From Flexilinea sp. (GTDB lineage Bacteria; Chloroflexota; Anaerolineae; Anaerolineales; Anaerolineaceae): a stretch of 64,000 nucleotides of DNA. How positions within the stretch are numbered: the stretch's first letter is position 1; every line of letters starts with the position of its first letter. The notes below the pieces were generated by a model. It made no database searches. It was given only the letters and a program-made list of their open reading frames with translations, and was not told where the DNA came from. Of this stretch, positions 46,350-54,648 are shown one piece after another. Location: the NCBI GenBank assembly GCA_026645735.1, contig JAPKMT010000010.1, positions 1 through 64,000 on the forward strand, given 5' to 3'. Position numbers and translations under genes: made by a program.

Positions 46350-46388
46350 TTTCACCCCCAAATATTTTCTCTTGAATACAAAATGAGT

Positions 46389-47222
46389 CTATTTTTCAAG
46401 TTGCTGTAACAAAACCCGCAGTATATTTCCGGCTACCTCCCTGCGGTAAGCCGCAGTCGCTCGCACATCATCGATTGGCGAAATTTCATCACGGATCAGC
46501 CGGATTGATTCATGGACAGCCTCATCATTGAACCGATTAGCCAGTAAAAATTTTTCAGTGCGAAAAGCGCGTATCGGAGTTGGTGCTGCAGATCCGACTG
46601 TAATCCGAATCGTTTCAAATTTTCCTTCTCGAATTTCAGCATAAATTGCCTCGCTGAGCACTGCGACAGCCAGTGCGTTCCTTTTCCCAACTTTATAGAA
46701 ACAGGATTTTCCCGATTGATTCGGGATAATCAGCGCAGTTAGAATTTCGTCTGGTCTGATCACTGTCTTCCCCGGACCTGTAAAAAAATCATACAGCGGA
46801 ACCGTCCGTTTTTCTGATTCGCTTATCAGTTCGATTTTTGCATCCAAAGCCAGGAGGGCAATGATACCATCTCCGGCTGGCGAACCGGTAACAATATTTC
46901 CGCCGATTGTCGCACGGTTACGGATCTGTGGAGCCCCCATTTCACAGGCAGCCTGTCTCAGCGCAGCACAAAAAGGATGAGCATCCAATTCTCTTTCCAG
47001 CGTTGCGAATGTTGTCAATGCACCAATACGGATGCAATCCACCTCATTAGAAATTTCTTTTAACATCGAAATACCGCAAATATCTATCAATGAATCAACG
47101 GATAGTTTATTTCGCACCTTTTTAACCAGTAAATCGGTGCCGCCGGCTACAATGGCTGCGTTCTTCTTTGTATTCAATAAACTAACTGCTTCTTCCAGGC
47201 TGCTGACTGAAAAAACATCCAT
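46389..47222 (-). CDS. Xanthine dehydrogenase-family FAD-binding subunit
   Basis: 277-aa FAD subunit of the CoxM/XdhB type. FAD motifs IVAGGTDLLVK and ATIGGNIVTGSPAGD are present; the second half, GKRNALAVAVLS and VRATAAYRREVAGNIL, is typical. It lies between the membrane-anchored unknown protein and the iron-sulfur subunit. Separated from its molybdenum subunit gene by the nucleoside-transporter genes, an interleaved order. Confidence 0.92.
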   Translation of the reverse strand: MDVFSVSSLEEAVSLLNTKKNAAIVAGGTDLLVKKVRNKLSVDSLIDICGISMLKEISNEVDCIRIGALTTFATLERELDAHPFCAALRQAACEMGAPQIRNRATIGGNIVTGSPAGDGIIALLALDAKIELISESEKRTVPLYDFFTGPGKTVIRPDEILTALIIPNQSGKSCFYKVGKRNALAVAVLSEAIYAEIREGKFETIRITVGSAAPTPIRAFRTEKFLLANRFNDEAVHESIRLIRDEISPIDDVRATAAYRREVAGNILRVLLQQLEK

Positions 47223-47357
47223 CAGATTTTCTCCTGTAACTATTTTTCCTGCGATAAATTATGTGGTTTCAAATGCGAAAAATTTTCGGTTTCATATATT
47301 TCAAAATCCAGACTGGCTTTTCGAAAATGGGCAGGAAATTTTCAAAAAAAAACTGGT

Positions 47358-47855
47358 CTAATCCCATCCATTGATCAGATAATTGGGAATGTGATCGAAT
47401 TTCTCCAAATAACTGCCATCCGGAAACTCTTCAAAATCTATCATGTAGTAGTTAAAATTCTCATAGATAAACGGCACCTCATAAACCATCCCCTTCAATC
47501 GGGCTGCCTGATCGAAATATGCCGTACCGCTCAGATTGTCCTCCGCCATCTCAATTCGTTTGAAATTTATCCATAATGGTGTCAGATACGGGTAAGAGCG
47601 TTCTTTGAGGAATGCTTCAATAAATTCATTTTCTGTGATCGATTTGCGGTAGTCTTGTGTGAGAAAAGAATAGATTCCTTTCGGGTTTGCATAATGATGA
47701 TTGATTTCTTCAGCGAAGGCTTTTACACGTTTTTCGGCAGCACTTTCCGATGGAAGGTTGAAACCATGCGTAAACATAAATCCGGCGATACCTAATATTG
47801 CCCCTATACAAATGACAAGCACAATTTTCCTGATAATTTTCAGATGTTTGTTCAT
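47358..47855 (-). CDS. Membrane-anchored protein of unknown function in the purine operon
   Basis: 165-aa protein with an N-terminal basic segment and one hydrophobic helix (IVLVICIGAILGIAGFMF), then an outside-facing domain of about 125 residues. The region AEKRVKAFAEEINHHYAN...FLTQDYRKSITENEFIEAF and later FIYENFNYYMIDFE suggest an NTF2-like cone fold, but this is only by eye. Its start overlaps the permease stop by four bases (ATGA), tying it to the nucleoside transporter and Xdh genes. No family recognised. Confidence 0.7.
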   Translation of the reverse strand: MNKHLKIIRKIVLVICIGAILGIAGFMFTHGFNLPSESAAEKRVKAFAEEINHHYANPKGIYSFLTQDYRKSITENEFIEAFLKERSYPYLTPLWINFKRIEMAEDNLSGTAYFDQAARLKGMVYEVPFIYENFNYYMIDFEEFPDGSYLEKFDHIPNYLINGWD

Positions 47856-48793
47856 CGTTCCATTCTCGAATATGGTTTTGTATATGCACTGGGAAATTCA
47901 GCTTTTTTCGAGACGGTAATTAACGCGATTATGGTTACCAGATACGGAAGCATTAATAAAAATTGATTCGGAATCGGGACACCGATTGCCTGAAAGCGTA
48001 TTTGTAAAGCACTGGCAATCCCAAACAACAACGAACCGGCCATTGCACGTAACGGATTCCAACGGGCAAATACAACTACGGCTACTGCGATAAATCCTCG
48101 TCCTGCAATCATCGTATCTGAAAAAGAATTCATGTAGGCAATTGACATAAAAGCACCCGATAATCCGGCAAAAGCACCGCCGATGATGACCGCAGTGTAT
48201 CGGATTTTTGTTACACTGATTCCTTTGGAATCAGCTGCCCGTGGATGCTCGCCGACAGCCTTCACATTCAACCCGAATGTAGTTTTTTCAAGGACAACCC
48301 AATTTATGATTGCCAGAATATAAGCAAGGTAAACGATCAGGTTGTGCTGGAAAAAAATCGTTCCAATGTATGGAATTCGGCTCAACAAAGGGACGTCAAA
48401 TTTTGTCAGTGATTCCACCTGGGGCGGAAGCTTCTGAATTCCGAAAATTATCCGATAGATAAACGAGGAAAAACCAATGCCCAAAATGGTCAGCGCTGTT
48501 CCGGCGATTACCTGATTTGCACGGATCGTAACGCTCAAGAAAGCCATAAATGCGCTGCAAATCATCCCGATGACAATACCGCCCAAAAATCCAATGAAAA
48601 GGCTTTTTGAAAAATACGCGCAGACGAAACCCGCCATTGCACTCATGGTCATAGTACCTTCCAGACCGAGGTTCAGAATCCCGGATCTTTGCGTATAGAT
48701 TTCTCCGAGTGCCGTCAATAAAATCGGTGTGGCAAGACGGATTGTACTGGCAAAAATACTGACGAAGAAAGTTGCGGTGAAGATATTATCCAT
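47852..48793 (-). CDS. BMP-type nucleoside ABC transporter permease 2
   Basis: 313-aa permease of the BmpC/YufQ/NupQ type. Motifs GEIYTQRSGILNLGLEGTMTMSA, LSVTIRANQVIAGTALTILG, FGLNVKAVGEHPRAADSKGI and FIAVAVVVFARWNP are typical. Overlaps both neighbours. With permease 1, the double ATPase and the binding protein it imports nucleosides or free purines. Confidence 0.92.
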   Translation of the reverse strand: MDNIFTATFFVSIFASTIRLATPILLTALGEIYTQRSGILNLGLEGTMTMSAMAGFVCAYFSKSLFIGFLGGIVIGMICSAFMAFLSVTIRANQVIAGTALTILGIGFSSFIYRIIFGIQKLPPQVESLTKFDVPLLSRIPYIGTIFFQHNLIVYLAYILAIINWVVLEKTTFGLNVKAVGEHPRAADSKGISVTKIRYTAVIIGGAFAGLSGAFMSIAYMNSFSDTMIAGRGFIAVAVVVFARWNPLRAMAGSLLFGIASALQIRFQAIGVPIPNQFLLMLPYLVTIIALITVSKKAEFPSAYTKPYSRMER

Positions 48794-49856
48794 TGTGCTG
48801 GTACCTGCGTTTTCTAAAAAAGGATTGAATGCTTTCGGCTTTAAATGCGGTTCGGGTAATCACAAAAACAACAATCAGTCCCTGAATAATGTCAACCAGA
48901 GAATATGGAATTCCAGTTAAATTCTGCATTGTATTACCGCCGACAATCAGGACCGAGAAGAAATAGGCAGAAATCGCAATTCCCAGTGGATTGAGATTTC
49001 CAAGCAATGCAATAACGATTGCGATCGATCCATAACTGCCGGCCAAATCGGTCATCAATCGAAAATGGATTCCATGGATTTCATTCCAACCGGCTATCCC
49101 GGATAGACCTCCTGACAAGAGCATGGCGACGATGATGATTTTCTTATTATTGATACCGGCATAACGGGACACATCATTTCCCTGACCGGCCAGTTCAATT
49201 TTAAAACCGAGCGTAGATCGCCAAAACAGTATCATCAATAAAAGAATTGCAATCGCTACGAACAATCCGGCATGTAATCTGCCGCCAACGATTAATTTTG
49301 GAAGACGCAGAACTTTCTCGATAACCGCAGATTGCGGGTAACCGAATCCATTTGGGTCCATCATCGGACCATAGACCAGATAGGCGAGCAGGAAAGTGGC
49401 AATATAATCCAGCATGAGTGTTGTAATGACTTCGTTCGCATTAAATCGAGCCTTCAGCCACCCAGCCAGGCCACCCCAGAGCGCACCACCAATAAATGCG
49501 AAAATGAAAGAAAGAATTATCGTTGGAATTGGAGGTAATTTGAAATATAAGCAGACAACGACGGAAAGAATCGTACCAATTGTGAACTGACCGCCGGCAC
49601 CAATATTCCATATTTGGTTCTTAAATGCAATCGAGATTCCCTGAGCCATCAACATCAGTGGGATCGCTTTGACAAAGGTCTCCGAAATCCGATATGAGTT
49701 GCTGAAGGCTCCTTCCAGAAGTGCCTTGTATGCAGCAATTGGATCATTCCCTGCGATGACGATCAGGACAGCTCCTGAAAGCAGGGCTCCCGCCACCATC
49801 AGCAAAGCGGGAAAAATAGCCTGAGTTATCTTAATAATTTTCTTTGACACTGGCAT
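48786..49856 (-). CDS. BMP-type nucleoside ABC transporter permease 1
   Basis: 356-aa permease of the YufP/NupP type. IWNIGAGGQFTIGTI, FNANEVITTLMLDYIATFLLAYLV and GLSGIAGWNEIHG are family marks. Start overlaps the ATPase gene by 26 bases; end overlaps permease 2 by eight. Confidence 0.92.
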   Translation of the reverse strand: MPVSKKIIKITQAIFPALLMVAGALLSGAVLIVIAGNDPIAAYKALLEGAFSNSYRISETFVKAIPLMLMAQGISIAFKNQIWNIGAGGQFTIGTILSVVVCLYFKLPPIPTIILSFIFAFIGGALWGGLAGWLKARFNANEVITTLMLDYIATFLLAYLVYGPMMDPNGFGYPQSAVIEKVLRLPKLIVGGRLHAGLFVAIAILLLMILFWRSTLGFKIELAGQGNDVSRYAGINNKKIIIVAMLLSGGLSGIAGWNEIHGIHFRLMTDLAGSYGSIAIVIALLGNLNPLGIAISAYFFSVLIVGGNTMQNLTGIPYSLVDIIQGLIVVFVITRTAFKAESIQSFFRKRRYQHNG

Positions 49857-51372
49857 TGTCCCCCTGACGTTTCCCCATCATCAGCAATCCAATCGCTTCT
49901 GGTTGTGATCCTTTCGGCAGAACACCCATCAACTCGCCATTATAAATTACGGCAATACGATCTGAAAGTTGAATGATTTCTTCAATGTCGGCTGAAATCA
50001 ATAATACTGCTGATCCTTTGCTGCGGGCTTCCAGCAGACGTGATCGCACATATTCTGTCGCCCCGACATCCAAACCGCGTGTAGGCTGGTTGGCGATCAG
50101 AACAGATGGATCATCTGCTAGTTCACGGGCCAATATTACCTTTTGCTGATTGCCGCCGGAGAGATCCCTGGTGATATCTTCCGTAGAATTTGTCTTGATT
50201 TGAAAATCCTGAATCATCTTTTTTGCATGATCTTTTATATTTTTATAATTCAGCAATCCATTTTTTGCATATGGCTGCTGATAAAATCGTTTTATAACCA
50301 GATTTTTGCTGACGCAGAACCCCATCGCCAGACCCATACTTTGGCGATCTTCCGGGATGTGCGCAACACCTTCATTGATATAAAAAACAGGAGGTTTATT
50401 CACGGCTTCCTTGCCGTTTATGAAAATTAGTCCCCCTTCGGCCGGACGCAGTCCGGTCAAGGCTTCGGCGAGCTCTTTTTGACCATTTCCGTCAACACCA
50501 GCCAATCCGACAATCTCTCCTTCTGCGACAGAAAGCGAAAAATTTCTGACTGCAGAAAAGTCTTTATCGTTTCTGACCGAGAGGTTTTTCATACTGATCC
50601 GTTCTTTACCGGGTTTCACGGCAACCGGATAAAAATCAAACAGAACATCCCTTCCGACCATTAATCGGGAAAGCTCTTCTTTTGTTGTTGCCGGAGTGAC
50701 TTTTAATGAATTGATCATTTTTCCGTCACGCAGGATTGTGACGTCATCTACCACCGATAATATTTCTTCGAGTTTATGCGTGATCAGGATCATTGATTTT
50801 CCATCGTCCCGCATTTGGCGCAAGATGGAGAACAGAGTTTCCGCTTCCTGTGGTGTTAAGACGGCGGTCGGTTCGTCAAGAATCAGGATGTTAGCTCCTT
50901 GATAAATTGTAGTTAAAATCTCAACCCGCTGCTGTTCTCCGACAGAAAGCTGCCAGATTCGGGCATACGGATCTACCATCAGATGATATTTGTCGGAAAG
51001 TTCTCGGATCTCCGCAGCAACTTTTTTTGTATCCAGAAAGATCCCGCGGCTTGATTTTCGCCCCAGCATAATATTCTCGACCACTGTTAACGGGCGGGCT
51101 AACATAAAATGCTGATGAACCATACCAATTCCGGAAGAAATTGCTTTCAATGGTGAACTAATATCGGTTTTTTGCCCGTGGATATATATTTCCCCTTCTT
51201 CCTGTCGGTATAGTCCATAGAGAACGTTCATCAAAGTGGTCTTCCCGGCTCCGTTTTCCCCAAGAAGACCATGGATCGATTTTTCACGTAACTTAAAATC
51301 TACGGCATCATTGGCTTTAAGATGACCAAAGATTTTCGTAATATTCCGCATTTCTATCGCGAATTTTTCCAA
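49831..51372 (-). CDS. BMP-type nucleoside ABC transporter double ATPase
   Basis: 513-aa protein with two ABC domains as in sugar/nucleoside importers (YufO/NupO/RbsA layout). Domain 1: Walker A GENGAGKTTLMN, LSVGEQQRVEI, ILILDEPTAVLTP. Domain 2: GVDGNGQKELAEAL (degenerate Walker A), LSGGNQQKVILARE, LIANQPTRGLDVGA, the usual asymmetry. Energises the two neighbouring permeases. Confidence 0.93.
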   Translation of the reverse strand: MEKFAIEMRNITKIFGHLKANDAVDFKLREKSIHGLLGENGAGKTTLMNVLYGLYRQEEGEIYIHGQKTDISSPLKAISSGIGMVHQHFMLARPLTVVENIMLGRKSSRGIFLDTKKVAAEIRELSDKYHLMVDPYARIWQLSVGEQQRVEILTTIYQGANILILDEPTAVLTPQEAETLFSILRQMRDDGKSMILITHKLEEILSVVDDVTILRDGKMINSLKVTPATTKEELSRLMVGRDVLFDFYPVAVKPGKERISMKNLSVRNDKDFSAVRNFSLSVAEGEIVGLAGVDGNGQKELAEALTGLRPAEGGLIFINGKEAVNKPPVFYINEGVAHIPEDRQSMGLAMGFCVSKNLVIKRFYQQPYAKNGLLNYKNIKDHAKKMIQDFQIKTNSTEDITRDLSGGNQQKVILARELADDPSVLIANQPTRGLDVGATEYVRSRLLEARSKGSAVLLISADIEEIIQLSDRIAVIYNGELMGVLPKGSQPEAIGLLMMGKRQGDNASVKENY

Positions 51373-51398
51373 ACCGCCTCAGCTTTTTTTTTGGAAGC

Positions 51399-51474
51399 AG
51401 CGGAAATTTGAAAGATCTCAGGAACGAATGAAATTACCGACCGTAACTGGATTCAACGCTTTCAAATTTCCGCT
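51399..51474 (-). promoter_or_regulatory. Long inverted repeat between binding protein and ATPase genes
   Basis: AGCGGAAATTTGAAAG (51399-51414) and CTTTCAAATTTCCGCT (51459-51474) are a perfect 16-bp inverted repeat around a 44-base loop. No T-tract follows on the minus strand. It probably stabilises the upstream binding-protein mRNA or attenuates downstream transcription. Confidence 0.65.
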
Positions 51475-51503
51475 TAATTTTTATTTATAGTAGTTGCTAT
51501 CGA

Positions 51504-52505
51504 TTATTTTGCAGCTTCAAAATCCGGCATGACAATCTTTTTATCTTTCAGATCTTTGAAAGTCTGTTCAACTTGTGCTTGAACCTCTGCAGGAACCTTA
51601 TCGGAAAGTTCATAGTAGGACGCATAAGTCAAACCGTCATTCGGAATGTTGATCCAGTAAAAGAGCGGATCGGTTTTAAAGAAAGCACCACTGATGACAT
51701 CATCGATGATGTTTTTGATAATCGGAGCCCATTGATAAACAACGCCAGATAAAACATTATCCGGGGCGAGTGAATGCTGATCAGCAACATTACCGAGTGC
51801 AAATTTTCCTTTTTCTTTTGCTGCTTCGAGAACACCGAGCCCAATGCCGTCGCCCGAATGCCATATGATATCGACACCGTCATCATACATACTGATCGCA
51901 GCTTCTTTTGCACCTGCGGAGTCATTCCAGTCACCCGTGTAAACTTCTTCAATAACAATGTCCGGATTGACTGATTTAGCACCGTATTTGTATCCTTCAT
52001 GTCCACGGAAAATTTCAGAGACATCCGCCCCTCCGACGACACCGATTTTTCCGGTTTCGCTCATCAGTGCAGCCAAAACACCCATCAGATATCCGCCGGT
52101 ATCCAGCTCGACATCATAAACAGCTGTATTGGGTAATGTCAGGTAACCAGTACCCAGACAAAAAGCGGTTTCGGGGAACATTTCTGCCACAGCAATCAAT
52201 GGTTCCTGGAATTGAAAACCATGTCCGAAAATTATGTCATAATTCTGACTGGCAAAATCCATCAGCGCCGGTTCGATATCTGCTACTTCATAGACCTTCT
52301 CAACAACCGTCACTTCGATTTTGTCGGCATATTCATCAGCAACTTGCATCATGGCATCGTACATTGCCTGATTGAAACTCATGTCATCAGCCTGACCAGG
52401 TAGAATAAGCGCTACTTTTAATTTCTCATCAGCAGCTGAGACAGTGGTGGCAACAAGGAGTGACAACACCAACAGGACAAACAGAACTTTTACTATCTTC
52501 TTCAT
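51504..52505 (-). CDS. BMP-family nucleoside-binding protein
   Basis: 333-aa Bmp/PnrA-type binding protein. Start at 52505 (MKKIVKV) is fixed by GGAGG; the ORF track starts upstream. Signal peptide ends VSAADEK with no lipobox Cys, unusual because PnrA-type proteins are normally lipoproteins. VALILPGQADDMSFNQAMYDA, FGHGFQFQEPLIAVAEMFPE and IGVVGGADVSEIFRGHEGYKYG, then WHSGDGIGLGVLEAAKEKG are the family landmarks. It supplies purines or nucleosides to the adjoining catabolic enzymes. Confidence 0.92.
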   Translation of the reverse strand: MKKIVKVLFVLLVLSLLVATTVSAADEKLKVALILPGQADDMSFNQAMYDAMMQVADEYADKIEVTVVEKVYEVADIEPALMDFASQNYDIIFGHGFQFQEPLIAVAEMFPETAFCLGTGYLTLPNTAVYDVELDTGGYLMGVLAALMSETGKIGVVGGADVSEIFRGHEGYKYGAKSVNPDIVIEEVYTGDWNDSAGAKEAAISMYDDGVDIIWHSGDGIGLGVLEAAKEKGKFALGNVADQHSLAPDNVLSGVVYQWAPIIKNIIDDVISGAFFKTDPLFYWINIPNDGLTYASYYELSDKVPAEVQAQVEQTFKDLKDKKIVMPDFEAAK

Positions 52506-52524
52506 TAGATCCTCCATGAAAAAA

Positions 52525-54645
52525 TTATTTGTTTTTGAGAGCCGATAAAATACTCTCATTATCTAACGGCAGAGCGTTTAACGTAGCTCCGCTAATCGAT
52601 TCAACCGCAGCATTGACAGCCGGCGCAATCACAACAGTTGCTACTTCTGCTGCTCCTTTGGCTCCCATCGGACCAGATTTCTCGAAAGAGTCAACCGATA
52701 TATTTCTGATCTGAGGCACATCCATCGCTGTGGGCATAATATAATTTGTAAGACTTTGATGCTGTGGGTTGCCCGCTTTATATTTCATATCTTCCACAAG
52801 AGCATATCCGAGTGACATGACAATTCCGCCTTGAATTTGCCCATCCATCGAAAGCGGATTGATTACACGTCCGGCTTCGGTCGCAGCGAAAATATCCAAC
52901 AACCTGATCTGACCACTCACAGGATCAATTCGCAGTTTTACTGCCTGCGCAATAAAGGTATACATCGCATGCGGAAAACCCGGATTTGGCAGAGAAAAAC
53001 TGGACTCTGGAAAAATTGCAGATCCGATTGCGCTGGGTTTTGCAGCCTTGGCCTCTTTTTGTCTGCGGAATTCTTTGACTGCAGCAATAATTGCATTCCC
53101 AGCGATAAAGATCGACCGTGATCCTGCTGTTGAGCCACAATCATAAGTTTCTTTTGTATCTGCCATGATCAAGGTTACATTTTCAATTTGGCAATCCAAT
53201 GCATCGGCTGCTATCGCTGTGAGAGCAGTCTTGCTGCCCTGTCCGATATCTACCAGCCCGATCCGAACCAAATAGTGATCTTTGCCGCTCTCTGTGATTT
53301 CGACTTTTGCAGAATCGGGAATCCCTTTCCCCAATCCGCAGCTCAGATAACCGGCTGCGATGCCATATCCGATGATTGGATCCTGATTGTGTTTGGACTC
53401 CTGCCATAAGGCTGAGTTTTCAACTGCGGTCAGCGCTTCGCGTAATCCGACGACATGCTCCATTTTCTGACCAAGCGTACCGACAGATCCTTCTGTCAGC
53501 GCATTTTTCCATCTGATTTCCAATGGATCGAGCCCTAATTCACGGGCTGCCCGGCTGATCAGCGTTTCAGTCGCAAATGCACCTTGCGGTGCGCCAAATC
53601 CACGCATCGCGTGTGCCGGTGGTTTATTCGTATATGCCAGATACACATCCAGCTTTACATTTGGTATCTGATAGGGACCTCCAAAATGCTCACTGAAAAG
53701 GCCCATGACAGCCGGACCTAGCCCTGCATAAGCTCCGGTATCAAGCCAGGCTTTTCCTTCAAAAGCTTTAATAGAACCATCCCGCATAAATCCGAGTTTG
53801 ACGTGGAGTTCTGCTGCATGACGTTTGTAGGTGCCGATTAAAACTTCTGTTCTGTCAAAAACAATTTTGGCTGGTTTCCCGGTTTTCATTGTTACCAGTG
53901 CAGCAAAGATCTGATTCATATGTCCGTCTTTACCGCCAAATCCTCCGCCTACTGTCGCAGCCTGAACCTGAACTTTATCAAGCGAGAGACCTAGCGCCCT
54001 GGCTATCATCCGCCGGTCATGAAAAACATTCTGGCTGGATGTCATCATCCGCAAAATTTCACCGTCCAGATAAGCAAAAGCTGCGTCTGGTTCCAAATAT
54101 CCATGGTCCTGAACCGGAAGGTGAAAATCATCCTCCAGGATCAGGTCACATGTTGCAAAGGAATTATCAGGATCCCCTTTGGTATGATGAAAATCACTCA
54201 AGAGGTTTCCCTGGTCAAATAGTCTTTCGGCATCAGGAGATAATGCTTTCCGCGGATTTTCAATGATCGGTAATTTTTGGTAAGATATTGTGATGCATCT
54301 GGCCGCCTGTAAAGCTGTTTTTCTGGTTGTAGCAGCCACAACGGCGATCGGTTCACCAAAAAATCGAACCCGTTCGGATGCCAGTACTGGCTGATCATCC
54401 ACAATATCATCAATGATATTTTCGGAAAGATCTGCGGCTGTGAAAACATAAACATCATCCGGGACCTTGCTGGTGTCCAGGTTTGTAATCATTGCATGCG
54501 GTTCGCTTGAGCGGAAAATTGCTAACTCCAGCATCCCGGGCATCGAGTAATCCCCGGCGTACCTGGCAGCACCGGTTACTTTTTCCCAACCGTCAACGCG
54601 GCCAAGCCTTTTTCCGACATAATTTGATGGAGTTGGATCGTTCAA
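52525..54645 (-). CDS. Xanthine dehydrogenase-family molybdenum-binding subunit
   Basis: 706-aa molybdopterin-binding catalytic subunit. VGKRLGRVDGWEKVTGAARYAGD starts the hammerhead domain; GEPIAVVAA, VGGGFGGKDG, AMRGFGAPQG and the C-terminal GAKGAAEVA with the catalytic glutamate are present. Expected to hydroxylate hypoxanthine to xanthine and urate with the FAD and Fe-S subunits, although other purine hydroxylations cannot be excluded. Starts just after the adenine deaminase stop. Confidence 0.92.
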   Translation of the reverse strand: MNDPTPSNYVGKRLGRVDGWEKVTGAARYAGDYSMPGMLELAIFRSSEPHAMITNLDTSKVPDDVYVFTAADLSENIIDDIVDDQPVLASERVRFFGEPIAVVAATTRKTALQAARCITISYQKLPIIENPRKALSPDAERLFDQGNLLSDFHHTKGDPDNSFATCDLILEDDFHLPVQDHGYLEPDAAFAYLDGEILRMMTSSQNVFHDRRMIARALGLSLDKVQVQAATVGGGFGGKDGHMNQIFAALVTMKTGKPAKIVFDRTEVLIGTYKRHAAELHVKLGFMRDGSIKAFEGKAWLDTGAYAGLGPAVMGLFSEHFGGPYQIPNVKLDVYLAYTNKPPAHAMRGFGAPQGAFATETLISRAARELGLDPLEIRWKNALTEGSVGTLGQKMEHVVGLREALTAVENSALWQESKHNQDPIIGYGIAAGYLSCGLGKGIPDSAKVEITESGKDHYLVRIGLVDIGQGSKTALTAIAADALDCQIENVTLIMADTKETYDCGSTAGSRSIFIAGNAIIAAVKEFRRQKEAKAAKPSAIGSAIFPESSFSLPNPGFPHAMYTFIAQAVKLRIDPVSGQIRLLDIFAATEAGRVINPLSMDGQIQGGIVMSLGYALVEDMKYKAGNPQHQSLTNYIMPTAMDVPQIRNISVDSFEKSGPMGAKGAAEVATVVIAPAVNAAVESISGATLNALPLDNESILSALKNK

Positions 54646-54648
54646 GAA

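Noticed and set aside
52925-53144. Short overlapping ORFs inside the molybdenum-subunit gene
   Set aside because: Antisense or out-of-frame shadows of a well-conserved gene; no start sites or family features.
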